A stretch of DNA of 40,172 nt, from the NCBI RefSeq assembly GCF_905372525.1, contig NZ_CAJPPN010000022.1:1-40172 (forward strand), read 5' to 3'. Each line of letters begins with the position of its first letter. Positions within the stretch are counted from its first letter, which is position 1. Position numbers and translations under genes: made by a program. A model generated the notes under the pieces. The model searched no databases. It was not told the DNA's origin and worked only from the letters and a program-made list of their open reading frames with translations. Positions 33,231 to 40,172 of the stretch are shown one piece after another. This DNA comes from an uncultured Porphyromonas sp. GTDB taxonomy: Bacteria > Bacteroidota > Bacteroidia > Bacteroidales > Porphyromonadaceae.

Positions 33231-33263
33231 GGAGCACAGAGCTCGGTGAGTCACCCCCTAGGG

Positions 33264-33309
33264 GTAAAAGAAAGTACTCTCCCTAAGCTAGGCTCTAGGG
33301 AGAGTACTT
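33264..33309 (-). terminator. nqr operon terminator
   Basis: On the minus strand a perfect 14-bp stem, AAGTACTCTCCCTA with TAGGGAGAGTACTT, and a 10-nt loop are followed by TCTTTTA. It begins 25 bp after the nqrF stop. Confidence 0.85.
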
Positions 33310-33333
33310 GGTCGTGACGTAGACCCCGGGGGA

Positions 33334-34575
33334 CTAGCCTCCGAAGTCGTCGAAGAAGAGCTGACTACGCTCTACCCCAAGGTTCTCGAGCATGACCTTG
33401 ACGGCATTGGCCATAGGGCCTGGGCCACACATGTAGTACTCGATGTCCTCAGGAGCATCGTGATCCTTGAGGTAGTTGTCGTAGATGACCTGATGGATGA
33501 AGCCCGTGTAGCCTGTCCAGTTGTCCTCGGGCTGAGGGTCAGAGAGGGCGATGTGGAAGGTGAAGTTGGGGAACTGACGTTCGATCTCGCGGAAGTCCTC
33601 TTCGTAGAAGATCTCCTTCTTGCTCCGTGCCCCATACCAGTAGGAGACCTTGCGATCCGTGTGTAGGGTACGGAAGAGGTGCAGGATCTGGGCACGTAGG
33701 GGCGCCATACCAGCACCACCACCGATGTAGAGCATCTCAGCGTTGGTATCCTGGATGTGGAAGTCTCCGTAAGGGCCGCTCATGCGTACCTTGTCCCCTG
33801 GTCTCAGGGAGAAGATGTAGGAGGAGGAGATACCGGGCGATACGGGGAGCCACTTATGCGTAGCACGGTCCATCGGGGGCGTAGCGATACGCACGTTTAG
33901 GGTGATGATGTTCCCTTCGGCGGGGTAGTTCGCCATGGAGTAAGCACGGATCGTCTCGGTGTCGTTGTGGCAGGTGAGCTCCCACATATTGAAGTGGTCC
34001 CAGTCCCCACGGAACTTCTCGTCGATGTCGTAGTCGGCGTACTTGATGTCGTAGGGAGGGATAGTGATCTGTGCATAGCTACCGCTCTTGAAGTTCATCA
34101 CCTCGCCCTCGGGGAGCTTGACGACGAACTCCTTGATGAAGGTCGATACGTTGCGGTTTGAGATGACTTCGCATTCCCATTCCTTGACCCCGAATACGGA
34201 CTCGGGGACGATGACCTGCATATCTTCCTTGACCTTGGTCTGGCAGGAGAGGCGCCAGTGCTCCTTCTGCTCCTTGCGGGAGAAGAAGCCGGTCTCGGTG
34301 GGGAGGATCTCACCGCCCCCCTCGATGACACGACAGCGGCACTGACCACAGGAGCCACTACCACCGCAGGCGGAGGAGAGGTATATGTTCTGGCTCTGGA
34401 GCGTATTGAGGAGGGTACCTCCGATGGGTACCTCTAGTTCCTTCTCGCCATTGACGGTGAGCTTGACGTTCCCGGATGGTACGAGCTTGCTCTTGGCTAC
34501 AAGCAGGATGACCACCAGGAGGAGTGTGAGCAGGAGGAAGACCCCGACACTCACCAGTATAATGGTTGTGTTCAT
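33334..34575 (-). CDS. nqrF: Na+-NQR subunit F
   Basis: This 413-residue subunit is the electron entry of the sodium-translocating NADH:quinone reductase. An N-terminal membrane helix (about 5-28) is followed by a 2Fe-2S ferredoxin domain with cysteines in SACGGSGSCGQCRC (70, 76, 79) and LSCQTKV. Then come an FAD domain with RAYSMANYP and an NADH domain with GGGAGMAPLRAQ and YMCGPGPM. It is the last gene of the operon, 22 bp after nqrE, and ends before a strong terminator. All cofactor motifs are intact. Confidence 0.97.
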   Translation of the reverse strand: MNTTIILVSVGVFLLLTLLLVVILLVAKSKLVPSGNVKLTVNGEKELEVPIGGTLLNTLQSQNIYLSSACGGSGSCGQCRCRVIEGGGEILPTETGFFSRKEQKEHWRLSCQTKVKEDMQVIVPESVFGVKEWECEVISNRNVSTFIKEFVVKLPEGEVMNFKSGSYAQITIPPYDIKYADYDIDEKFRGDWDHFNMWELTCHNDTETIRAYSMANYPAEGNIITLNVRIATPPMDRATHKWLPVSPGISSSYIFSLRPGDKVRMSGPYGDFHIQDTNAEMLYIGGGAGMAPLRAQILHLFRTLHTDRKVSYWYGARSKKEIFYEEDFREIERQFPNFTFHIALSDPQPEDNWTGYTGFIHQVIYDNYLKDHDAPEDIEYYMCGPGPMANAVKVMLENLGVERSQLFFDDFGG

Positions 34576-34597
34576 TATGACGTTTACCTGTTCTATG

Positions 34598-35296
34598 TTA
34601 GTTCGCCTCTACCCCTGATGGTGCTTGGGTAGCCTCTACTTGCTCTGTCTGGCTCTGCTGTGCCTTGTCATCGGCAGCCTGGAGCTTGACCCCAGAGAAG
34701 CTTAGGAAGGCGATACCCATCAGTGCCGTGATGATGAAGGAAATCCCTAGGCCACGTAGGGGCTTGGGGATGTCAGAGTACTGGATCTTCTCACGTATGG
34801 CGGCCATACCGACGATAGCGAGCATCCACCCGATCCCTGAGCCGAGACCATAGACGGTGGCCTCGCCGATACCGGGGAACTCACGCTGCTGCATGAAGAG
34901 CGAGCCCCCGAGGATGGCACAGTTCACTGCGATCAGTGGGAGGAAGATCCCCAGTGATGCGTAGAGGGAGGGGCTGAACCGCTCCACGAGCATCTCGACG
35001 AGCTGCGTGAAGGCAGCGATCACCGCGATGAAGATGATGAACGAGAGGAACGAGAGGTCGATCCCCGCAGCCTCCGCACCGAGTAGCCACTCGAGTGCTC
35101 CCTGCTTGAAGACCTTGGTCTCCAGGAGGTAGTTGATCGGTAGCGTACAGGTGAGGATGAAGGTCACTGCTATCCCCAGTCCAAATGACGTCTTGACGTT
35201 CTTCGATACCGCTAGGAACGAGCACATCCCTAGGTAGTAGGCGAAGATCATGTTATCGATAAAGATCGACCTAAAGAATAAGGCTAATGAATCCAT
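34598..35296 (-). CDS. nqrE: Na+-NQR subunit E
   Basis: This 232-residue membrane subunit has about six helices and the segments NMIFAYYLGMCSFLAVSKNVKTSFGLG and NYLLETKVF, typical of NqrE. NqrE and NqrD are related and hold a membrane iron centre between them (conserved Cys in YYLGMCSFL and VNCAILGGSL here). It has a polar tail of about 30 residues (KLQAADDKAQQSQTEQVE and on) not usual in shorter family members. It lies 28 bp after nqrD. Confidence 0.95.
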   Translation of the reverse strand: MDSLALFFRSIFIDNMIFAYYLGMCSFLAVSKNVKTSFGLGIAVTFILTCTLPINYLLETKVFKQGALEWLLGAEAAGIDLSFLSFIIFIAVIAAFTQLVEMLVERFSPSLYASLGIFLPLIAVNCAILGGSLFMQQREFPGIGEATVYGLGSGIGWMLAIVGMAAIREKIQYSDIPKPLRGLGISFIITALMGIAFLSFSGVKLQAADDKAQQSQTEQVEATQAPSGVEAN

Positions 35297-35324
35297 TCTT
35301 TCTTAGTTCTATTGTCGTGGGAGA

Positions 35325-35966
35325 TTAGTGTTCCTGTAGCTCCTTGTTGTAGGAGCGGTGTATCCATATCAGTACGGCGACAGAGATGAGAGCCATCGGA
35401 GGGAGGATCATCAGCCCGTTGTTCACGTAGCCGTGGATACCGTCCATAGCGTAGACGCTCTTAGGGATGATCTGGAAGCCCAGTAGCGACCCCGAGCCTA
35501 GGAGCTCACGGAAGAAGCCGACAGCTACCAGTACGGCACCGTAGCCAAGACCATTACCGATCCCGTCGAGGAAGGACTCCCAGGGGCCGTTACCCAGAGC
35601 GAAGGCCTCTAGGCGACCCATCAGGATACAGTTCGTGATGATCAGGCCGACGAAGACAGAGAGCTGCTTGCTCACGTCATAGGCGTAGGCCTTGAGCACT
35701 TCGCTCACGATGGTCACCAGCGTAGCGGCCACGACGAGCTGTACGATGATACGGATACGATTGGGGATCGTCTTGCGCAGGAGCGAGATCACGACGTTGG
35801 AGAAGGCCACGACGACAGTCACGGAGAGAGCCATGACGATCGCGGGCTCCAGCTTGGAGGTGACCGCTAGGGCGGAGCAGATACCGAGCATCTGCACCAT
35901 GATAGGGTTGTTCTTGCTCAGTGGCCCTACGAGTGTTTCTTTATTCTTCTTGTTCCAGAGTGACAT
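35325..35966 (-). CDS. nqrD: Na+-NQR subunit D
   Basis: This 213-residue subunit has about six membrane helices. Family motifs are NNPIMVQMLGICSALAVTSKLEPA and IVGLIITNCILMGRLEAFAL-like sequence (seen as FVGLIITNCILMGRLEAFA), with the cysteines expected for the NqrD/E iron site. It is separated from nqrC by only 2 bp, which suggests translational coupling. Confidence 0.96.
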   Translation of the reverse strand: MSLWNKKNKETLVGPLSKNNPIMVQMLGICSALAVTSKLEPAIVMALSVTVVVAFSNVVISLLRKTIPNRIRIIVQLVVAATLVTIVSEVLKAYAYDVSKQLSVFVGLIITNCILMGRLEAFALGNGPWESFLDGIGNGLGYGAVLVAVGFFRELLGSGSLLGFQIIPKSVYAMDGIHGYVNNGLMILPPMALISVAVLIWIHRSYNKELQEH

Positions 35967-35968
35967 GG

Positions 35969-36703
35969 CTACTGGGCGTTATAGGTTAGGAGAAACTGCT
36001 GAAAGGGTGCAAGCGAGGTGGCGAGCATATCGTGCACACCGTTGCTGGTGAGGGTACCACCCGAGATGCCGTCCACGTAGTCCTTGTCCTCGGCCTTCTG
36101 ACCATTCTTGACGACAGCGATACCCGTGAAGACGCCTTCGCGGAAGAGGTGCTTGCCCTTGAACTGGTCGGCGAAGTGTGGAGTGGAGATCTCGGCACCG
36201 AGCCCTGGGGTTTCCCCAGCGTTGCCGAAGTCTGCTCCTACGACACTGGAGTGGTCGGCGGCATCGACAGCGATGTAGCCCCAGATCTTATTCCAGAGGC
36301 CAGCCCCATTGAGGGGGAAGACATAGACCGTCTTGCCATCTACCTCAGCGATGTAGACGGGTAGGGGACGCTTCTCGCCCTTGGCGATGAGCTTGTAGTC
36401 GAGCTCAGTATTGGCATTGAATGCCTTGCCCTTACCGATCTCGTCACCCTCATCCGTAGAGACGACTGAGCCGTCGGCATTGACCATCAGCTCCTTCTTG
36501 ATGAGGCTCTTGTAGGTGGAGATGACGTTGGCCTTGTCGGGCTTCTGCCCTAGGGCACGTAGGATCTGCTCCATCTTGTCGATGTGCTCATTCTCTACCT
36601 GGGCAGGCTTGAGGAGTATATTGGCGCCTGCCAGCAGGACGGCAGCCAGGATGACCATCACAGCTGCGTAGATGATCACGTATGAATTCTTATCTCTATT
36701 CAT
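35969..36703 (-). CDS. nqrC: Na+-NQR subunit C
   Basis: The ATG at 36703 (MNRDKNSYVIIYAAVMVILAA) gives 244 residues; the frame to 36766 overlaps nqrB and is not used. One N-terminal membrane helix anchors a periplasmic FMN-binding domain. The covalent FMN site is the Thr in DGISGGTLTSNGV (about residue 217; the more usual motif reads SGATLTS). The gene begins 16 bp after the nqrB stop. Confidence 0.95.
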   Translation of the reverse strand: MNRDKNSYVIIYAAVMVILAAVLLAGANILLKPAQVENEHIDKMEQILRALGQKPDKANVISTYKSLIKKELMVNADGSVVSTDEGDEIGKGKAFNANTELDYKLIAKGEKRPLPVYIAEVDGKTVYVFPLNGAGLWNKIWGYIAVDAADHSSVVGADFGNAGETPGLGAEISTPHFADQFKGKHLFREGVFTGIAVVKNGQKAEDKDYVDGISGGTLTSNGVHDMLATSLAPFQQFLLTYNAQ

Positions 36704-36719
36704 CTTCGTAGCGTTGGGA

Positions 36720-37925
36720 TTAGTTCTTTGCCTTGGCGGAGAGGCGGGCAAGACGCTTCTGCGCATTGCGCTCTACCACGATGTAGTCGATGAGTGGAGC
36801 GAAGGTATTCATCAGCAGGATAGCGAGCATCATCCCCTCGGCATAGCCGGCATTGAGCACACGGATGAAGACGACCATGACCCCGATGAGGAAGCCGTAG
36901 ATCCACTTACCCGTCTCCGTGCGTGCTGCCGTCACAGGGTCGGTAGCCATGAAGACGATCCCGAAGGCAAAGCCCCCGTAGAGCAGGTGGTGTAGAGGCG
37001 AGAGCTGCATCGCTGCTGTCGCACCGATAGCGTTGAAGCCCAGTGCCATCACGACGGCACCGACGACGCCAGAGACCATGATCTTGTAGCTCGCTATGCC
37101 GGTGAAGATGAGGATAGCAGCTCCGATCAGGATCGCTAGGGTAGAGACCTCACCGACAGAGCCGGGGAGGAACCCGAGGAAGGCATCCCAGTCCGTGAGT
37201 GGGTTCCCGAGGGTATTGTGGATGTCTGCTACGTTGCCTGCAGCGACCTGCCCGAGGGGGGTAGCCCCAGAGAAGCCATCCACGACCTTGCCCTCACCGC
37301 CGAGACCGAAGGTAGAGCCTAGGCGTACCCAGACGCTATCCCCCGACATCGCTGCGGGATAGGAGAAGAAGAGGAAGGCACGGGTGATCAGAGCTACGTT
37401 GAAGACATTGTAGCCCGTACCCCCAAATACTTCCTTGGCGAAGACCACGGCGAAGGCTGTAGCGATAGCCATCATCCAGAGCGGGGTCTCTACGGGGATG
37501 ATCATCGGGATCAGGATCCCCGTCACGAGGAAGCCCTCCTGGATCTCCTCATGCTTGAGCTGGGCGATGATGAACTCGATCCCGAGCCCTACGGCGTAGG
37601 AGACTACGATCTGTGGAAGCACCGAGAGGAAGCCGTAGAAGAAGGTGCTCCAGAAGCCTGCCGTTACCCCTAGGGCGATATTGTGCTGAAGCCCTACGTT
37701 GTACATGCCGAAGAGCAGTGCGGGGAGGAGTGCGAAGATCACGACACTCATCGTACGCTTGCTATCGATCGCATCATGCACGTGGGTCCCACGACGCTTA
37801 GACGTCGTATTGGGCACGAAGAGGAACGTCTCGAAGCCGTCGAAGACCGACTCCAGCGCCGAGAACCGTCCCCCCTTCGTGAAGGCGGGCTTTATCTTGT
37901 CGATTTGTTTTCTTAATGCGTTCAA
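36720..37925 (-). CDS. nqrB: Na+-NQR subunit B
   Basis: This 401-residue subunit has about ten membrane helices and forms much of the sodium path. The covalent FMN site is the Thr in GFSGATPLGQVA (about residue 221). FNVALITRAFLFFSYPAAMSGD and FMATDPVTAARTETGKWIYG are further conserved blocks. It lies 33 bp after nqrA. Confidence 0.96.
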   Translation of the reverse strand: MNALRKQIDKIKPAFTKGGRFSALESVFDGFETFLFVPNTTSKRRGTHVHDAIDSKRTMSVVIFALLPALLFGMYNVGLQHNIALGVTAGFWSTFFYGFLSVLPQIVVSYAVGLGIEFIIAQLKHEEIQEGFLVTGILIPMIIPVETPLWMMAIATAFAVVFAKEVFGGTGYNVFNVALITRAFLFFSYPAAMSGDSVWVRLGSTFGLGGEGKVVDGFSGATPLGQVAAGNVADIHNTLGNPLTDWDAFLGFLPGSVGEVSTLAILIGAAILIFTGIASYKIMVSGVVGAVVMALGFNAIGATAAMQLSPLHHLLYGGFAFGIVFMATDPVTAARTETGKWIYGFLIGVMVVFIRVLNAGYAEGMMLAILLMNTFAPLIDYIVVERNAQKRLARLSAKAKN

Positions 37926-37958
37926 GGTCTTTGTCCGTTTATTGTGAAACCTTTCTGT

Positions 37959-39311
37959 TTAGTTCATCTCCTTGTACAGCTCATCCAGCCCCTGACGTAC
38001 GATCTGCTGTAGGGGGATCTTGGAGGTATCGACAAACTCGCAGACGGAGAAGTCCTCTGGTGCTACCTCGTAGATGCCTCGTGCCTCCATATCGTTGATG
38101 TTGAAGGTGATGATGCTCTTGAGCAGATACTCAGGGTAGATATCCATGGGGAAGACTTGGTCGTACTCGCCACTCATGATCATGGCACGACGTCCTCCCT
38201 TGATACGGGCATCTAGGGTATACTCTCGCTTGGGCATGAGCCAGGAGAAGTAGCTACGGCTGTGGCTATACTCCTTCAGTCGGGGCAGTGCCCAGCCGAA
38301 GAGCTCGTGCACATCATCACCCTCGGGGATGATGCTGATCTGATCGACGCCGAGGCTCATACGCTCGTGCTCCTCATCGACCTTGACGCCCGTGAAGACA
38401 TCGCCCTCGATGATACGCTCGTGCTCTCCTCGCTTGCCTAGGCGACCTGCCAGCACCTCCTGGAAGCGTGCTCCAGGTAGGACCTTCACATAGCCGGTCT
38501 CCTTGGCCTCCGAGCCCGTGAGGGCGATCGTGCGGCTGTAGTCTACCTGACCGGTCTTCAGGAAGCGACCGATGACGAGTAGGTCGGTGGCCTTGAGGGT
38601 CCAGACGACCTCCTCCTTGTTCACGGGGGCGATGTGGTTGATCAGTACCCCGACGAGACCCGCGGGGTGGGGGCCACGTACCTCTACACGCTCTACACCC
38701 TGTAGTCCGGGGAGCTCCCCGGGGGCAACGCCTACGTAGACCTTACCTGTGGTCAGCTTGGTGAGGGCATCTAGGGCGAGCTGTAGCTCATCCTCCCGAC
38801 CCTGCACGAGGTAGCTGAACTTAGGGGCGAGGGGGGCGGTAAAGTTCGCCGTGACGAAGATGTCCCTAGGCTCGGCATTGGGGTTGGCCAGACGGTCGTA
38901 GGGGCGCTGCTTGAAGAAGCTGAACATTCCACTCTCTAGCAGGAGGGACAGTACCTTCGAGCGTTCCATCCCCTTGACTCCTGCCGTATCGAAGTGCTTG
39001 TACTCGATAGTCGTATCGGGCTTCACCTCTACGCTCAGCACTTTGCGCTTAGCGCCACGGTGGACAGCGACCACCTCCCCGCTGACGGGGGAGGTTAACT
39101 TGAGCTCAGGGATCTGCTTGTGGTACATGAGGGTATCCCCTGCGAGCACCCGATCCCCAGGCTGAACGATCACTTTAGGGACAAAGCCGATGTAATCATC
39201 AGGCGAGAGGGCATAGGAGGAAGCACTTGCGGCGGGCGCAAGCTGAGTCTCCTGAGCCTTCCCCTTCAGATTCAGCGTTAGTCCTTTCTTTATCGTGATA
39301 ATGTTCGGCAT
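37959..39311 (-). CDS. nqrA: Na+-NQR subunit A
   Basis: This 450-residue peripheral subunit starts with MPNIITIKKGLTLNLKGKAQ, typical of NqrA, and carries SPVSGEVVAVHRGAKRKVLSVEV in its lipoyl-like domain. SMGVDQIS-type sequence (here SLGVDQISIIPEGDD) and MDIYPEYLLKSI follow. It is the first gene of nqrABCDEF. All six subunits appear full-length, so the complex should work: NADH oxidation, quinone reduction, sodium export. Confidence 0.96.
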   Translation of the reverse strand: MPNIITIKKGLTLNLKGKAQETQLAPAASASSYALSPDDYIGFVPKVIVQPGDRVLAGDTLMYHKQIPELKLTSPVSGEVVAVHRGAKRKVLSVEVKPDTTIEYKHFDTAGVKGMERSKVLSLLLESGMFSFFKQRPYDRLANPNAEPRDIFVTANFTAPLAPKFSYLVQGREDELQLALDALTKLTTGKVYVGVAPGELPGLQGVERVEVRGPHPAGLVGVLINHIAPVNKEEVVWTLKATDLLVIGRFLKTGQVDYSRTIALTGSEAKETGYVKVLPGARFQEVLAGRLGKRGEHERIIEGDVFTGVKVDEEHERMSLGVDQISIIPEGDDVHELFGWALPRLKEYSHSRSYFSWLMPKREYTLDARIKGGRRAMIMSGEYDQVFPMDIYPEYLLKSIITFNINDMEARGIYEVAPEDFSVCEFVDTSKIPLQQIVRQGLDELYKEMN

Positions 39312-39353
39312 AACACGTGATTGATGATATGTTTAGTTAAATTATTATGGCTA

Positions 39354-39361
39354 CAAAAGTA
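39354..39361 (-). promoter_or_regulatory. -7 box of the nqr operon
   Basis: Minus-strand TACTTTTG, matching TAnnTTTG, 42 bp before nqrA. No clear -33 element. Confidence 0.6.
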
Positions 39362-39709
39362 CATAATCTTTGGCAGATAGTACCTATAATAAGGTAGCCC
39401 CACTAGGCACGACTCCCCATAGAGGGGGAAAGGCCTCACATGCCGATCCATACGAGCCCTCGGCGAAGCTCTCGCGCGTACCATTATATATATAGGCTGC
39501 CCCACGCATCGTAGGTTGGTCGCTCTACACGCCGAATATCAGTCACGGTACGGAGCGTGTAGGGGATGCCCTGAGGCTAGTGCTCTTCACCTCACGGGGA
39601 GGGCGCTCTCCGTAGGTCGAGCTTCCCGTCACTTGTCTTAGCTCCCCCAAGCGGGTTAGCCCCTCGTAGGGAGGTGAGGTAGATACCCTCATGCTAATCA
39701 CCTCTGTAT
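39362..39709. other. gene-free stretch upstream of nqrA
   Basis: No gene seen. It contains ATTATATATATAGGCT at 39483-39498, repeated at 27159-27174. Open frames here lack family features. Confidence 0.6.
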
Positions 39710-39962
39710 TAGTCCTCCCGAGGGAGCCTCAGTACCCTTGCCGAGGGGGGCTGGAACGCTCTTACCGAGATCGTCCTAATCACCTTACATAGGTGATGAG
39801 AACGATCCTTATAGGAGCGCAGAGACGCTCTCGGTAAGAGCGTCTCCGTCACCTTACATAGGTGATTACGGTGCTTTCTATAGAAGCGTCCCGAGGCTCC
39901 CAATATACCCCTCTCTGTGTGCTCGAATGGCTCGTCCCGACGCTCTCCGTAAGCCCGAGGCA
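39710..39962. repeat. 23-bp hairpin repeat array, copy 3 (largest)
   Basis: About eleven units with a 23-bp beat. The best are 39756-39778, 39779-39801, 39802-39824, 39825-39847, 39848-39870 and 39871-39893, all exactly 23 bp. Hairpins centred at the same place in each unit are ATCACCT-TACAT-AGGTGAT, TCCT-TAT-AGGA, ACGCTCT-CGGTA-AGAGCGT, TCACCT-TACAT-AGGTGA and CTATAG-centred GCTT/AAGC. Outer units (24, 22 and 23 bp after 39894) are decayed. Confidence 0.85.
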
Positions 39963-40172
39963 AGGAGTACGAGCTTCCCTATGGAGCTGGGAACTCTTGA
40001 GCTGGCTAGACTGGTGGGGCGAGGGGGCTAGCTCTGGGCGCTGTGGGCGGCGAGGCAGGCTCCCCGCGGGCTCTAGGGCTTTGACCGCTGGGCCTCCTCA
40101 TCCCGTGCACGCTACTCCACCTCGTCTCGTGCTCCCCCTCCTCATCCCATACGACCTACTCACCCCCCCCTC
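39963..40172. other. gene-free end of window
   Basis: No gene, RNA or clear repeat was recognised; the sequence is C/T- and G-run-rich. Confidence 0.5.

Noticed and set aside
39709..39963. 84-codon minus-strand open frame with repeated SYK blocks
   Set aside because: It coincides with the 23-bp array and is explained by the stop-free minus strand of the units.

Overview
The window looks like chromosomal DNA from a Bacteroidota bacterium, most likely a Porphyromonas-type organism of fairly high GC. Three things point there. Many promoters carry the Bacteroidota -7 box TAnnTTTG. Marker families are typical of the phylum (DUF4293, DUF6427, Smr protein with DUF2027, Bacteroidota-type LptD, Rpb6-like omega, Na+-NQR). 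The dipeptidyl peptidase IV matches, from memory, the Porphyromonas gingivalis enzyme closely in length and motifs. No database search was run.

Layout. 1-139: 3' end of a tRNA-Lys(CUU) and two tandem hairpins. 176-4898: minus-strand operon asd-panC-GHL10 lipoprotein-hemW. 5007-8501: accessory patch with an IS5-family element (perfect 11-bp inverted ends, ATAT duplication), a ~100-bp relic of an ABC-transporter ATPase, and a more AT-rich heavy-metal P-type ATPase gene with a perfect 19-bp operator-like dyad at its promoter. 8581-9440: gene-free repeats. 9446-12664: plus-strand bamD-rpoZ-DUF4293, then purB. 13088-21229: mostly minus-strand housekeeping genes (sod, CYTH, Smr protein, DUF6427, purD, dppIV, queD, rpmE2). 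21305-26986: a NimA-like flavoprotein and the rimP-nusA-infB operon. 27287-32286: two plus-strand cell-surface genes (LA_2272-type repeat protein, LptD-like protein) separated by repeat arrays. 32373-33101: nitroreductase. 33334-39361: complete nqrABCDEF operon. 39362-40172: gene-free, with the largest repeat array.

How genes work together. NqrA-F form one sodium-pumping respiratory complex. RimP, NusA and IF2 link ribosome maturation, transcription and translation initiation. BamD and LptD build the outer membrane. Asd supplies the lysine/threonine/DAP branch and PanC makes pantothenate. PurB and PurD belong to purine synthesis.

The most unusual signal is a family of degenerate repeats with a strict 23-bp period, found at five intergenic places. 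In the best-kept arrays each unit is a small hairpin whose position in the unit is held while stem sequences change on both sides. A second candidate is a possible RNA switch in the rimP leader: one arm of a leader hairpin is exactly complementary to the rimP Shine-Dalgarno sequence.
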